DNA from: Candidatus Rifleibacteriota bacterium
Lineage (GTDB): Bacteria > Riflebacteria > Ozemobacteria > Ozemobacterales > Ozemobacteraceae
Direction of reading: 5' to 3'
DNA length: 34,709 nt
Assembly (NCBI GenBank): GCA_029565415.1
Contig: JAKQOH010000012.1
Coordinates: forward strand, 1-34,709
The position numbers were made by a program, and so were the translations under genes. A model generated the notes under the pieces. That model worked only from the letters and a program-made list of their open reading frames with translations. It searched no databases and was not told the origin of the DNA. Shown one piece after another: positions 26,453-34,413 of the stretch; position 1 is the first letter of the stretch, and the number at the start of each line of letters is the position of its first letter.

Positions 26453-26495
26453 ACGTTTCTCCTGGCTCACCGGATCGGCCATCCGGGAATGGTGC

Positions 26496-27833
26496 TCACT
26501 TCGAGGTCTGGAACGGGTTGGTTCCCGTGCCGTTCACGGTGACGCCCGTATCGTTGCTGCTCGTCCCGTCGTTCGCCGTAGAGGAGGCGGCCGGCGCCGA
26601 CGTGCGGGCTTTCCGGGCGGCCAGCCAGGCGTCGACGCCGGAGCCGCTGCCCACCAGGGCCTTCAACTCGGCATCCGACAGCTTCCCGAGGGTGTTCTTG
26701 TCGATCGCCGCCAGAACGGCAGCGGCCTGGTCGGGATTCTGCTTCACGAACTCGCGGGTCACATGCTTGAGCGAATGGAACGGCTGGTTCGACCCGGCGA
26801 ACGCCTTGAACACTTTTTCCTTCCCGCCGGGAACGGTGGCGACGATATCGAAGAGGATCAGGGCATTGATTCCCTCGACGGCAAGAAGGTCTTTTCCCGT
26901 GAGGGAAGCCGCCGGATACTCCTTGTAGTTGCCCTTGCGATCCTCGATCCGGATCGTGCTCACCTGCCGCCGGTATTCGTCGGCCTTGTCCGTGACGCTG
27001 ATCTCGTTGAACATGGCCCAGCCTTCGATGAACGCGACGCGGGATGTCGTGCGCTCATCGTTGTAATGCGTGCCGTCGGCGCCATACAGGAATCCGCCCT
27101 GCTTCACGAAGGTTTTCACGCCCTCGTCGAGCAGGCCGGCCGGAATCGCGCGATCGAGGGTGTGGGAGTATTCGTGCATGAACAGCCCCTGGGCCTCCTT
27201 CTGCCAGTCGCTCCCTGCGAAGGACTGGGAGTTGAGCTGGATCGAGCCGAGCGACATCGGCCAGAAGTCCTTTTTGAGCGCCGCTGCCGCCATCAGTTTC
27301 TTGTCGCCGCCGTAGCCGTTGACGATCCTGTCGGCCGCCGTCAGATCCGTCAAAAGAACACTCGTTTTCTTCTTGTACCCGTAGGCGGCACGTTCTTTCA
27401 CCGCCTCGGATTTCGAATACCGGTATGACTCGAGCAGGCCGCGCTGGCCGGTCGTGAGGGTCGACAGATCGCCGTTCTTCACGCCCATGAGCTCGAGCAG
27501 GTGAGCCTCGTCCCGCACCTTGACCCGCTCGACCTTGTAGGAAACCTTCTCGTTCTGCACAGAACGCACGGTTCCGGAATAATCCCCCGGGAAGAAGCGC
27601 ATTTTGGCCTGATCGACGACCATCTCGACGCGATCGACCACCTTCTTGCCGAAGTCGATGGCCTTTTCCCACCATTTCCGGTTCTGGGCCGGCTCTTCCT
27701 TGAACTCGATCGCCGTGACTTTCTGGTACACGAATTCGAACTCCGGCCCGGCCGCCACCGCTGTGGCACAGACGAACAGGGCGAGGATGACCGGGATCAT
27801 CCGGCGGATCAGGAAATTCCTTTGTGTCGTCAT
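26496..27833 (-). CDS. Secreted putative zinc metallopeptidase (HExxH), paralog B
   Basis: This 445-aa protein has a signal peptide (MIPVILALFVCATAVAA, cleavage near residue 28). HEYSH spans 220-224, and FIEGWAMFNE with Glu270 follows 46 residues later; together these suggest a zinc site. Block EAHLLELMGVKNGDLS (109-124) and the flanking sequence closely match paralog A. The insert between HExxH and EGWA is longer here and contains a Gly/Tyr-rich segment. AAGGAGG lies 5-6 nt before the ATG, a strong ribosome binding site. It begins 31 bp after the small secreted protein gene and ends 43 bp before paralog A, so the three are co-transcribed. The C-terminus has a Ser/Ala/Thr-rich tail ending in GVTVNGTGTNPF, shared with paralog A. 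Confidence 0.75.
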   Translation of the reverse strand: MTTQRNFLIRRMIPVILALFVCATAVAAGPEFEFVYQKVTAIEFKEEPAQNRKWWEKAIDFGKKVVDRVEMVVDQAKMRFFPGDYSGTVRSVQNEKVSYKVERVKVRDEAHLLELMGVKNGDLSTLTTGQRGLLESYRYSKSEAVKERAAYGYKKKTSVLLTDLTAADRIVNGYGGDKKLMAAAALKKDFWPMSLGSIQLNSQSFAGSDWQKEAQGLFMHEYSHTLDRAIPAGLLDEGVKTFVKQGGFLYGADGTHYNDERTTSRVAFIEGWAMFNEISVTDKADEYRRQVSTIRIEDRKGNYKEYPAASLTGKDLLAVEGINALILFDIVATVPGGKEKVFKAFAGSNQPFHSLKHVTREFVKQNPDQAAAVLAAIDKNTLGKLSDAELKALVGSGSGVDAWLAARKARTSAPAASSTANDGTSSNDTGVTVNGTGTNPFQTSK

Positions 27834-27864
27834 GGTGTTCCTCCTTGGCGCCGAGCTGTGGGGT

Positions 27865-28374
27865 TCAGCGATTGGTTCCGGTCTTCAGACCGAGGTCGAG
27901 GCGGGTCGCATCGGTTTGGACGGCCCCGGAGTTTCTATTGCGGATCATGATGTCGATCAGCCGCTGGCGTTCGCTCTCATCCGGATACTTCCGTGCGTCG
28001 CCGAGCGCTCGTTCGAGCTGTTTGTAATCGGGACGGTAGACAGCGCGCAGACGGATCCATGAGCCGCTGGCATCGGCCGGGCGGCCGGTCCTGCCGAAGC
28101 TCAGACGGAATTTTTCCGGGCGGCTTGCATCGAGGATCTCGATGGCAGATGTGGCGGGGGAGACGGAGAGATCCTCGGAACTCTCGAAAAACAGCTTCAC
28201 CTGGACAGGCGAACCGATGCGCGGCTCGACGGTTGCTTCGATGTGGGTCTCGTCGAGCTGCTTCAGCTCGAGGGCAATATTGGCAGGAAAGGCGTAATGG
28301 GTGACGGAGCCGGCAGCAGGGTTAGGAAACCCTGTGCAGATAGCCAGCGCCGCCATCATCAGAATCCGTTTCAT
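27865..28374 (-). CDS. Small secreted protein of unknown function
   Basis: This 169-aa protein has a signal peptide (RILMMAALAICTGF, cleavage near AAG, residue ~22). The mature part begins with beta-strand-like segments (ALELKQLDETHIEATVEP, VQVKLFFES) and ends with a helical, basic region containing YPDESERQRLIDIMIRNRN. I recognise no family. ATG 28374 is supported by GGAGG 10 nt upstream; longer in-frame starts would overlap the promoter. It is the first gene of the operon with the two metallopeptidase paralogs, so it may be their substrate, inhibitor or partner. That link rests on position only. Confidence 0.7.
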   Translation of the reverse strand: MKRILMMAALAICTGFPNPAAGSVTHYAFPANIALELKQLDETHIEATVEPRIGSPVQVKLFFESSEDLSVSPATSAIEILDASRPEKFRLSFGRTGRPADASGSWIRLRAVYRPDYKQLERALGDARKYPDESERQRLIDIMIRNRNSGAVQTDATRLDLGLKTGTNR

Positions 28375-28410
28375 CAGACAGGAACCTCCGGTAACAGTCG
28401 CTATCTGTTC

Positions 28411-28416
28411 ATTATA
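28411..28416 (-). promoter_or_regulatory. -10 box of the secreted metallopeptidase operon
   Basis: Read leftward there is a perfect TATAAT 36 bp before the ATG at 28374. No good -35 is seen at 16-18 bp, so an activator or an alternative sigma contact may be needed. Confidence 0.5.
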
Positions 28417-28530
28417 CTGAAAAACCCGGGCCTGGTTTTCTGTTTTCTCTGTACCGGCCCGGCCCGAGCCCATCGGATTCCGCCGAGATCCCTGATGGCA
28501 TCCCGCTTTCTCAGCCACGCGACGTTCCCC

Positions 28531-28559
28531 TTGACAACCCCCTTTATACATAGTAATAT
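28531..28559 (+). promoter_or_regulatory. Sigma-70-type promoter of arsR / CoA-disulfide reductase fusion
   Basis: A perfect TTGACA (28531-28536), a 17-bp spacer and TATAAT-like TAATAT (28554-28559) precede the ATG at 28568 by only 8 nt. The transcript should be leaderless or nearly so. Confidence 0.75.
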
Positions 28560-28569
28560 TGCTATATAT
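28546..28569. promoter_or_regulatory. Probable ArsR-family operator
   Basis: ATACATAG-TAATATTG-CTATATAT is a 24-bp imperfect palindrome with 20 of 24 positions symmetric. It covers the -10 box, the transcription start and the start codon. AT-rich palindromes of this size are typical ArsR/SmtB/BigR operators, so bound repressor would block its own promoter and that of the downstream enzyme. Confidence 0.65.
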
Positions 28570-28942
28570 GAATATTTCTTCATTTCAACTGACGGAAGCG
28601 GCGCTTCCCATGATCGCCGACACCCTCAAAGCGATCGGCCACCCCCAGCGGCTGAGGCTCCTCGAAGCCCTCGCCGATGGCGAAAAGCCCGTCGGAAAGC
28701 TGGCCGAACTCCTCGGCCTGCCTCAGGCAATCGTCTCGCAGCAGCTCCGCATCATGCGCAACAGCGGCGTGGTCCGACAACGCCGGGTCCGCACGAACTC
28801 TCTGTATTCCCTCGCCCACGAAGGGCTGATCCAGCTCCTCGGCTGTCTCACCAACTGCCAGAACCACTGCCTGCCGGCTGGGCGCTCCGCCCCGGATCGC
28901 AACCCCGCCGGCCAACCCCAACCCAGGAGGAAAAACTCATGA
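28568..28942 (+). CDS. ArsR/SmtB-family transcriptional repressor
   Basis: This 124-aa winged-helix protein has HPQRLRLLEAL (25-35), a recognition region GLPQAIVSQQLRIMRNSGVV (50-69) and a wing VRQRRVRTNSLYSL. Three cysteines sit in the C-terminal helix as C93-x3-C97-x3-C101. The usual alpha-3 CxC metal site is absent, as is the N-terminal Cys of BigR/SqrR persulfide sensors. The cluster could sense metals, arsenite or reactive sulfur. It overlaps the sulfur-handling fusion enzyme by 4 nt (ATGA), which favours a sulfur or persulfide signal. ATG 28568 is used; the in-frame TTG 9 bases earlier lies in the -10 box. Confidence 0.88.
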   Translation: MNISSFQLTEAALPMIADTLKAIGHPQRLRLLEALADGEKPVGKLAELLGLPQAIVSQQLRIMRNSGVVRQRRVRTNSLYSLAHEGLIQLLGCLTNCQNHCLPAGRSAPDRNPAGQPQPRRKNS

Positions 28943-31422
28943 CTCGACGACTGGTGGTCATCGGCGGCGTTGCCGGCGGCGCTTCCGCAGCGGCCCGAGC
29001 CCGGCGCCTCGACGAACAGGCGGAAATCATCGTCCTCGAACGCGGTCCGTTCGTCAGCTTTGCGAACTGTGGCCTGCCCTATCACATCGGAAACGTCATC
29101 AAGGAACGGGACGATCTGGTCCTTCAGACGCCCGAATCCCTGAAAAAGCGGCTCGGCCTCGACGTGCGCACCCTCCACGAAGCCATCCGCATCGATCCGA
29201 AGAAAAAAGAAGTCACCGTTCGCGATATCCAGGCCGGACAAGAGTATTCCCTCACCTACGACAAGCTGATTCTCGCCCCCGGCGCCGAGGCGTTCAAGCC
29301 CCCCCTGCCCGGAATCGATTCCCCGCGCGTGTTCACGCTCAAGACGATTCCCGACATGGACGCGATCATCGCCCACCTCGAGAAAAACCCGGTCCGGCAC
29401 GCCACCGTCATCGGCGGCGGCTTCATCGGCATCGAGGCGGCCGAAAACCTCCGGCACCGCGGCCTCGCCGTCACCCTCGTCGAGCGCGAGAAACAGGTCA
29501 TGCCGCCCCTCGATGCGGAAATGACCGCCCCGCTGCACCAGCATCTCCGGTTCAACGGCATCGATCTGCGCCTCGGAAGCCAGGTCTCGGGAATCGCCGA
29601 CGCCGGCGGCAGGCTCGCTCTGCAGTTCGCCGAAGGCGCCCCCGTCGAAACGGATCTGATCATCCTTTCGATCGGTGTCCGGCCCGAGTCGAAACTCGCA
29701 AAAGAGGCAGGGCTGACGCTCAATGCCCGCGGCTCGATCGCCGTCGACCGGCGCATGCGCACCTCCGATCCCGACATCTTCGCCGTGGGCGATGCCGTCG
29801 AATCCTTCGACCGCATCACCGGCGATCCCTCCTCGGTCCCCCTCGCAGGCCCCGCGAATCGCCAGGGCCGCATCGCCGCCGACAACGCGATGAGCGACGC
29901 CGCCGTCGAATACCGGGGCACGCTCGGCACCTGGATCGTCAAGGTGTTCGATATGACCGCGGCCCAGACGGGGCTTTCCGAAAAGCAACTGAAGCGGCTT
30001 GGCAAGCCTTACGCCAAGGCCTACACCCACCCGGCCAGCCATGCCGGCTACTATCCGGGCGCGGTGCCGATGTCGATCAAACTCCTCTACACCCCGGAGG
30101 ATGGACGCGTTCTCGGCGCCCAGATCGTCGGCAGTGACGGCGTCGACAAGCGCATCGACGTCATCGCCACGGCCATCGCGGCAAAGATGACGGTCGAGGA
30201 TCTCGTGCACCTCGAGCTCGCGTATGCACCGCCTTACGGCTCGGCCAAGGATCCGATCAACATGATCGGCATGGTCGCCGAGAACATCCGGAAAAACCTG
30301 TACCGGCCCGTCCAGGTCGATGAACTCCCGGCCCTCGATCCCCAGAAACACGTTCTTCTCGACGTCCGCACGTCAGGCGAGCACGAAGCCGGTCATATCC
30401 CGGGCTCGCTGCTGATCCCCGTGGATGAGCTGCGGGAGCGGCTCAGCGAGCTTCCGAAGGACCGGGAGATCATCGTCTACTGCCAGGTTGCCCTGCGCGG
30501 CTACTTCGCCCAGCGCATCCTTTCCCAGAGAGGCTTCAACGCCCGCAATCTCGTCGGCGGCTTCAAGACCTGGACGCTTTATCACGAGGATGCACTCCGT
30601 GCCTCACCCACCCCCAGGCCGATCCAGGAGACCTTCTGCAGCACCCCGGCCGCCACACCCACCTCGGGCGGTGAAACCTTCGAACTCGACGCGTGCGGCC
30701 TCCAGTGCCCCGGCCCCCTGATGAAAATGCGCGATCGCGTCGAACAGCTGAAAGCCGGCCAGTATCTCAAGGTGACGGCCACGGATCCGGGATTCCCGGC
30801 CGATGCCGAAGCCTGGTGCCGCCGTTCCGGCAACAAGCTCGTCCAGAAGGGCGGCGAAAAGGGCCGATACTCCGTCATCATCGAGAAGACCGCGGAAGCC
30901 CTTTCCCCGGCGATTGCCTGCGCAACCCCGTTCCTGGCCGGCATGCAGGGGAAAAAGCGGCTGACGATGGTCGTTTTCAGCGGTGATCTCGACCGGGCCT
31001 ATGCCACGTTCATCATCGCCAACGGTGCAGCAGCGATGGGAATGGAAGTGACCCTGTTCTTCACCTTCTGGGGCCTCAACATCCTGCGCCGCAAGGACGC
31101 GCCCGTCGTCGAAAAGTCAGTGCTCGAATCGATGTTCGGGATGATGATGCCGCGCGGTGCCGAGGCGCTCGGCCTGTCGAAAATGCATTTCGGTGGCGCC
31201 GGAACACTCATGATGAAACACGTGATGGACCAGAAGAAGGTCGCCCCCCTGCCCGAGCTGATCGCATCGGCCCAGAAATCCGGCGTGAAGATGGTCGCCT
31301 GCACGATGAGCATGGATGTCATGGGCCTGAAAAAGGCCGAACTCATCGACGGAATCACGGAAGGCGGCGTGGCAGCCTACCTCGATTCGGCCGCCGACTC
31401 CACCATCAACCTGTTCGTCTGA
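28939..31422 (+). CDS. Four-domain fusion: CoA-disulfide reductase, rhodanese, TusA, DsrE2
   Basis: This 827-aa protein combines persulfide-handling modules. Residues ~1-447 form an FAD/NAD(P)-dependent CoA-disulfide reductase-type enzyme: GGVAGGASAA for FAD, SFANCGLPY with redox Cys44, and VIGGGFIGIE for NAD(P)H. Residues ~455-550 are a rhodanese with Cys515 in YCQVALRG. TusA (about 580-655) has CGLQCPGP with Cys586 and Cys590. The C-terminal DsrE2 domain (about 672-827) has a single Cys788 in ACTMSMD. All expected sulfur-carrying cysteines are present, so it could reduce CoA-persulfide or disulfide and relay sulfane sulfur between its domains. Similar multi-domain fusions exist in other bacteria. 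AGGAGG lies 8 nt before the ATG. The gene is coupled to arsR, and a terminator follows. Confidence 0.93.
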   Translation: MTRRLVVIGGVAGGASAAARARRLDEQAEIIVLERGPFVSFANCGLPYHIGNVIKERDDLVLQTPESLKKRLGLDVRTLHEAIRIDPKKKEVTVRDIQAGQEYSLTYDKLILAPGAEAFKPPLPGIDSPRVFTLKTIPDMDAIIAHLEKNPVRHATVIGGGFIGIEAAENLRHRGLAVTLVEREKQVMPPLDAEMTAPLHQHLRFNGIDLRLGSQVSGIADAGGRLALQFAEGAPVETDLIILSIGVRPESKLAKEAGLTLNARGSIAVDRRMRTSDPDIFAVGDAVESFDRITGDPSSVPLAGPANRQGRIAADNAMSDAAVEYRGTLGTWIVKVFDMTAAQTGLSEKQLKRLGKPYAKAYTHPASHAGYYPGAVPMSIKLLYTPEDGRVLGAQIVGSDGVDKRIDVIATAIAAKMTVEDLVHLELAYAPPYGSAKDPINMIGMVAENIRKNLYRPVQVDELPALDPQKHVLLDVRTSGEHEAGHIPGSLLIPVDELRERLSELPKDREIIVYCQVALRGYFAQRILSQRGFNARNLVGGFKTWTLYHEDALRASPTPRPIQETFCSTPAATPTSGGETFELDACGLQCPGPLMKMRDRVEQLKAGQYLKVTATDPGFPADAEAWCRRSGNKLVQKGGEKGRYSVIIEKTAEALSPAIACATPFLAGMQGKKRLTMVVFSGDLDRAYATFIIANGAAAMGMEVTLFFTFWGLNILRRKDAPVVEKSVLESMFGMMMPRGAEALGLSKMHFGGAGTLMMKHVMDQKKVAPLPELIASAQKSGVKMVACTMSMDVMGLKKAELIDGITEGGVAAYLDSAADSTINLFV

Positions 31423-31437
31423 CCCATCCTCTCAGGA

Positions 31438-31469
31438 GACGGGGCACGATCGCGGCCCCGTCTTTTTTT
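31438..31469 (+). terminator. Rho-independent terminator after the sulfur fusion gene
   Basis: GACGGGGC (31438-31445) pairs perfectly with GCCCCGTC (31455-31462), followed by seven Ts (31463-31469). It lies 15 bp after the stop. Confidence 0.92.
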
Positions 31470-32109
31470 GTCCGTTCATCCCGTCAGAATCAGGCAGAAT
31501 CTCGATTCTTCAGAAGCCTCGGGAAGAAGAAAGACCAGCGAAGCCACGGAGAACGGGCCATTCCTGAAGATGCCCCCCGATGAACACGGCTTCAATCGGC
31601 CGTCGGGGATGGGAGATTCGCTGAAATCAGGGGTGACCACGAGAAAAGAGGCAAGCGATGTTGCACTCATCGGCTTTTGGAGCAGGCCATGGGGTCACAC
31701 CATGCTCTTTTCGGCCTGCCAAGCGTTTGTCAAGAGGGCACAGGAAATAACTTTTCCACCCCACCGTACCGCATGAATGGCTTATCCCCATGGTTTTCCA
31801 CATTTTCCACCAGAGGCGGTTGTACCCCTCCATTTTCCCTCACATGCACGCTTGAAGCCCTGCTCGTGGGTTATCGCGGTTGCATTGATGCCTCTTTTCC
31901 CGATCATGCGCCGTCATTCGGGGTGCCCCTCGACATGCTTTTATTTATCCGTTTTCTGATAATTCAGCTATTGAGGTAGCGTCTCCTCTTGCGCGAACAG
32001 GTGTTCATGGGCTTTTCGAAGAAAGCTTCACTCATTCGCCCTCTTCAGAAAAGGATTTGAAGGCGATTTCATCCTGCCATGGCAGGAAATTCCCGGCAGT
32101 TCCGGGGAT
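31470..32109. other. Gene-free interval with DnaA-box-like repeats
   Basis: No convincing coding frame was found in these ~640 bp: the short open frames lack codon bias, conserved motifs or ribosome binding sites. Four 9-mers close to the DnaA box TTATCCACA lie in one orientation within 60 bp: TTTTCCACC (31752-31760), TTATCCCCA (31782-31790), TTTTCCACA (31794-31802) and TTTTCCACC (31803-31811). An unusually AT-rich stretch for this genome follows at about 31938-31976. The interval could be a replication origin, a DnaA-binding regulatory site or neither. Confidence 0.4.
32072..32087. repeat. 16-bp perfect palindrome downstream of dnaX
   Basis: TCCTGCCATGGCAGGA is fully self-complementary and lies 23 bp past the dnaX stop. 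It may form part of a dnaX terminator, but no T tract follows on either strand. Confidence 0.4.
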
Positions 32110-33990
32110 TCAGGCCGAAGGCTCCTCGCCGGAAGGATCGCTCCCATTCCCCCGTTCAACATTCACGACATCGCCGCCAAACAGCTCCAGGGCATCGGCA
32201 ACTGACGGCTTGGCAATGACCTTGTTGCGCGCCTCCTGGTCGATGCGGGCAATCTGCTTGGCGTGGTTGGCTCCGGCCGGGGCCTCAGGTGCATTCGATG
32301 CCGGAGCGGGGGCTCCCGTCGCGGGAGTCTGCCTGGAAGACAGATCCTGCGGATACTTGATGACGAACGTCGTTCCGGGGCCGAACAGTTCCGCGAGAAG
32401 CGGCTCCATCTGGGACTGGACAGCCGGCTCTCGCAGCCGCTCGAGATGGAACCCGGAGGTGGTGACAGCGGTGACGACGCCATCCTTGAACGAGCCGAAG
32501 GTCGCCTGCTGGAGAAACGCCCCGTTCACCCGTGAAACTTTCATGAATCGCGCCTGAAACGCCTGAAACAGGGAAGCCGGCGAGTTCGACCGCGGCGCGG
32601 ATTCCGGCGCCGGGAGGTCTCCATCCTCGGGAACCGGCCGCAGAGGTGTGGGTGCCGAAGCCGGCTTTTTCGGCGGCTCGGTCCGACCGGCTCCGCCGGG
32701 CAGGGCCCGGAGACCGGGAGATGCCGGGGTGATGGGAGCCCGTCCAGCCGGGCTCGCAGGGGCGCCAACCGCCGGGGGGAGAGCCCCGCCCATGAGGCGG
32801 CTTTCGACGGCCGCCACGCGGCGCTCTAGGCCTTCGGTGCCTGCCGAGACCTCGCCCATCGCAAGCCGGACGAGCTCGATCTCGAGCAGCAGGCGGGGAT
32901 AAGCGGAGCTGCGCAGGCTCCAGACGACGCGCTCAAGCCGCACGGCCATGGCCATGAGCAGTTCGGCGCCGATGCCGGTCACCTGGGCGGTGATGTCCTG
33001 TGCCTGTTCGACCGGGATCTCGAGAACGGGCCCGGCTTTGGGATCGATCTTGAGGACGAGGCACCGGCGCAGGTATTCGAGCAGATCCCGGCCGATGGTC
33101 AGGGTCTCGTGGCCCCGGAAAAACAGCTCGTGGAGCTTGTTGAGCAGGCCCGCCGCATCCTTCGTGAACAGGCACTGGGCGATCTGGCGCAACACGGCAT
33201 GGCCGAGCCGGCGCGTCATTTCGAGCACCATGTCGAGCGTGACGATGCCGCCCGACATCGAGCCGGTGATCTGATCGAGCAGGCTCAGCGCGTCACGGAA
33301 CCCGCCGGCAGCGCATTCCGCGATAAGATACAGGGCTTCCTGGCCGATCTCGGGGAAGTTCTGGGGGTCGGCTTCGCGCTCCTTGAGAGCGACTTCGGTG
33401 AGCCGCTCGACGATGATCTTGCGCGAGATGGCATGGAAATCGAAGCACTGGCACCGGGACAGGATCGTGGCCGGCACCTTCTGCGGATCCGTCGTTGCAA
33501 GAACGAACACGACCCGGGGCGGCGGCTCCTCGAGGGTCTTGAGAAACGCGTTGAACGCGGCTCCCGACAACATGTGCACTTCGTCGATGATGTAAATCTT
33601 GTACTGCCCCTCGACCGGGAGGTATTTGACCTTCTCGCGCATCTGGCGGATGTCGTCAACCCCGTTGTTGCTCGCGGCATCGATCTCGACGATATCCATG
33701 AAGGTCAGATCCTCGATGCGCCGGCACACGTCGCAGGTACGGCAGGCATCCTTCATGCCGTTGGCGAGGGTGACGGGCTGGCGACAGTTGAGGATCTTCG
33801 CGAGCAGACGCGCAGCCGAGGTCTTGCCGGTGCCGCGCGGCCCCGAAAACATGTAGGCATGGGCGAGACGACCGGTCGAGACGGCCGACTGGAGCGTACG
33901 GACGATATGCTCCTGGCCGAGAAGCTCGGAAAACGTCTGGGGACGGTATTTCCGGTAGAGGTTCTGTCTCGTGGGCTGACTGCTCATCAT
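32110..33990 (-). CDS. dnaX: DNA polymerase III subunit gamma/tau (clamp loader)
   Basis: This AAA+ clamp-loader subunit loads the DnaN clamp onto primed DNA. The 626-aa protein has Walker A GPRGTGKT (50-57), a zinc site with Cys83, Cys86 and Cys89 plus Cys70, Walker B DEVH (136-139) and the SRC motif (178-180) with its arginine finger. Domain III ends near residue 370. A Pro/Ala-rich linker leads to a tau-like C-terminal domain. Two adjacent ATGs (33990, 33987) are possible; AGGAG lies 4 or 7 nt upstream, so the second may be used. I saw no A-AAA-AAG frameshift site for a separate gamma. It follows SRP RNA and tRNA-Ser genes, as in Bacillus. Confidence 0.95.
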   Translation of the reverse strand: MMSSQPTRQNLYRKYRPQTFSELLGQEHIVRTLQSAVSTGRLAHAYMFSGPRGTGKTSAARLLAKILNCRQPVTLANGMKDACRTCDVCRRIEDLTFMDIVEIDAASNNGVDDIRQMREKVKYLPVEGQYKIYIIDEVHMLSGAAFNAFLKTLEEPPPRVVFVLATTDPQKVPATILSRCQCFDFHAISRKIIVERLTEVALKEREADPQNFPEIGQEALYLIAECAAGGFRDALSLLDQITGSMSGGIVTLDMVLEMTRRLGHAVLRQIAQCLFTKDAAGLLNKLHELFFRGHETLTIGRDLLEYLRRCLVLKIDPKAGPVLEIPVEQAQDITAQVTGIGAELLMAMAVRLERVVWSLRSSAYPRLLLEIELVRLAMGEVSAGTEGLERRVAAVESRLMGGALPPAVGAPASPAGRAPITPASPGLRALPGGAGRTEPPKKPASAPTPLRPVPEDGDLPAPESAPRSNSPASLFQAFQARFMKVSRVNGAFLQQATFGSFKDGVVTAVTTSGFHLERLREPAVQSQMEPLLAELFGPGTTFVIKYPQDLSSRQTPATGAPAPASNAPEAPAGANHAKQIARIDQEARNKVIAKPSVADALELFGGDVVNVERGNGSDPSGEEPSA

Positions 33991-34041
33991 CGGTCTCCTG
34001 CCGCCGGGCCGTGGCCCGCGGGGTGTGGGAATGCCGTGATC

Positions 34042-34070
34042 ATGATGCCTCAGCCGGGACAGCCGGGCAA
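34042..34070 (-). promoter_or_regulatory. Possible dnaX promoter
   Basis: Read leftward, TTGCCC (34065-34070) is 17 bp from CATCAT (34042-34047), placing a start near 34035. The -10 is a poor match, so this is tentative. Confidence 0.35.
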
Positions 34071-34086
34071 CAGAAATCGGCGGGCT

Positions 34087-34130
34087 AAAACAACGAAGGG
34101 AAAACGCCGTTTGAAAGCGCTTTCCCTTCG
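34087..34130 (-). terminator. Terminator of the tRNA-SRP RNA transcript
   Basis: CGAAGGGAAA (34094-34103) pairs with TTTCCCTTCG (34121-34130), with an inner CGC/GCG pair continuing the stem. Read leftward it is followed by TTGTTTT (34087-34093). It lies just past the SRP RNA 3' end. Confidence 0.8.
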
Positions 34131-34139
34131 ATCATCTGC

Positions 34140-34412
34140 GAGGTCGTGCACCTGCCCTCGTTCCACGATCAATGGCCCATTTCCTGAACCTTCTGCTCCG
34201 GACAGGCACTGCCACATCACCCGAAAGCTGACGTTTACCGTTGCTATCTTCCGATCCTGGCGGGGTTCACGGGCTTTCGCCGTGTGGAACCCGTCCTTCA
34301 CTACTTCCGGAACAGGCTGGTACCACCAACCAGGTCCTCTGGCAGGGATTCAACCCGCCGGCGGGGATTTGCGGTTTGTTAGAGGACCCCGAGCCCTCCG
34401 TCTAGCACGACA
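34140..34412 (-). ncRNA. ffs: Signal recognition particle RNA, large bacterial (Alu-domain) type
   Basis: This RNA is the core of the SRP that targets nascent membrane proteins with Ffh. Read leftward, the 5' part GTGCTAGACGGAGGG and the later AAACCGCAAATCCCC and GTTGAATCCCTGCC segments line up with the Bacillus scRNA Alu domain as I recall it. The 5' and 3' ends pair as GTCGTGC (34405-34411) with GCACGAC (34143-34149), which is helix 1. The Ffh-binding domain IV has the GGAA tetraloop (34249-34252) within CAGGATCGGAAGATAGCA, with the expected CAGG/AGCA internal loop. The length of ~273 nt matches the large form, not the ~110-nt E. coli 4.5S form. It starts about 2 nt after tRNA-Ser(GGA), so it is processed from the same transcript. 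Ends are approximate. Confidence 0.9.
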
Positions 34413-34413
34413 G

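Noticed and set aside
31677..31979. Possible 100-codon gene in the gap before dnaX
   Set aside because: No ribosome binding site, unlike the genome's codon use, no motif, and it runs through the repeated DnaA-like 9-mers.
34262..34292. Hairpin GGGTT-CACGG...CCGTG-x3-AACCC as a separate terminator
   Set aside because: It lies inside the SRP RNA and fits the helix leading to domain IV, so it is part of that RNA's fold.
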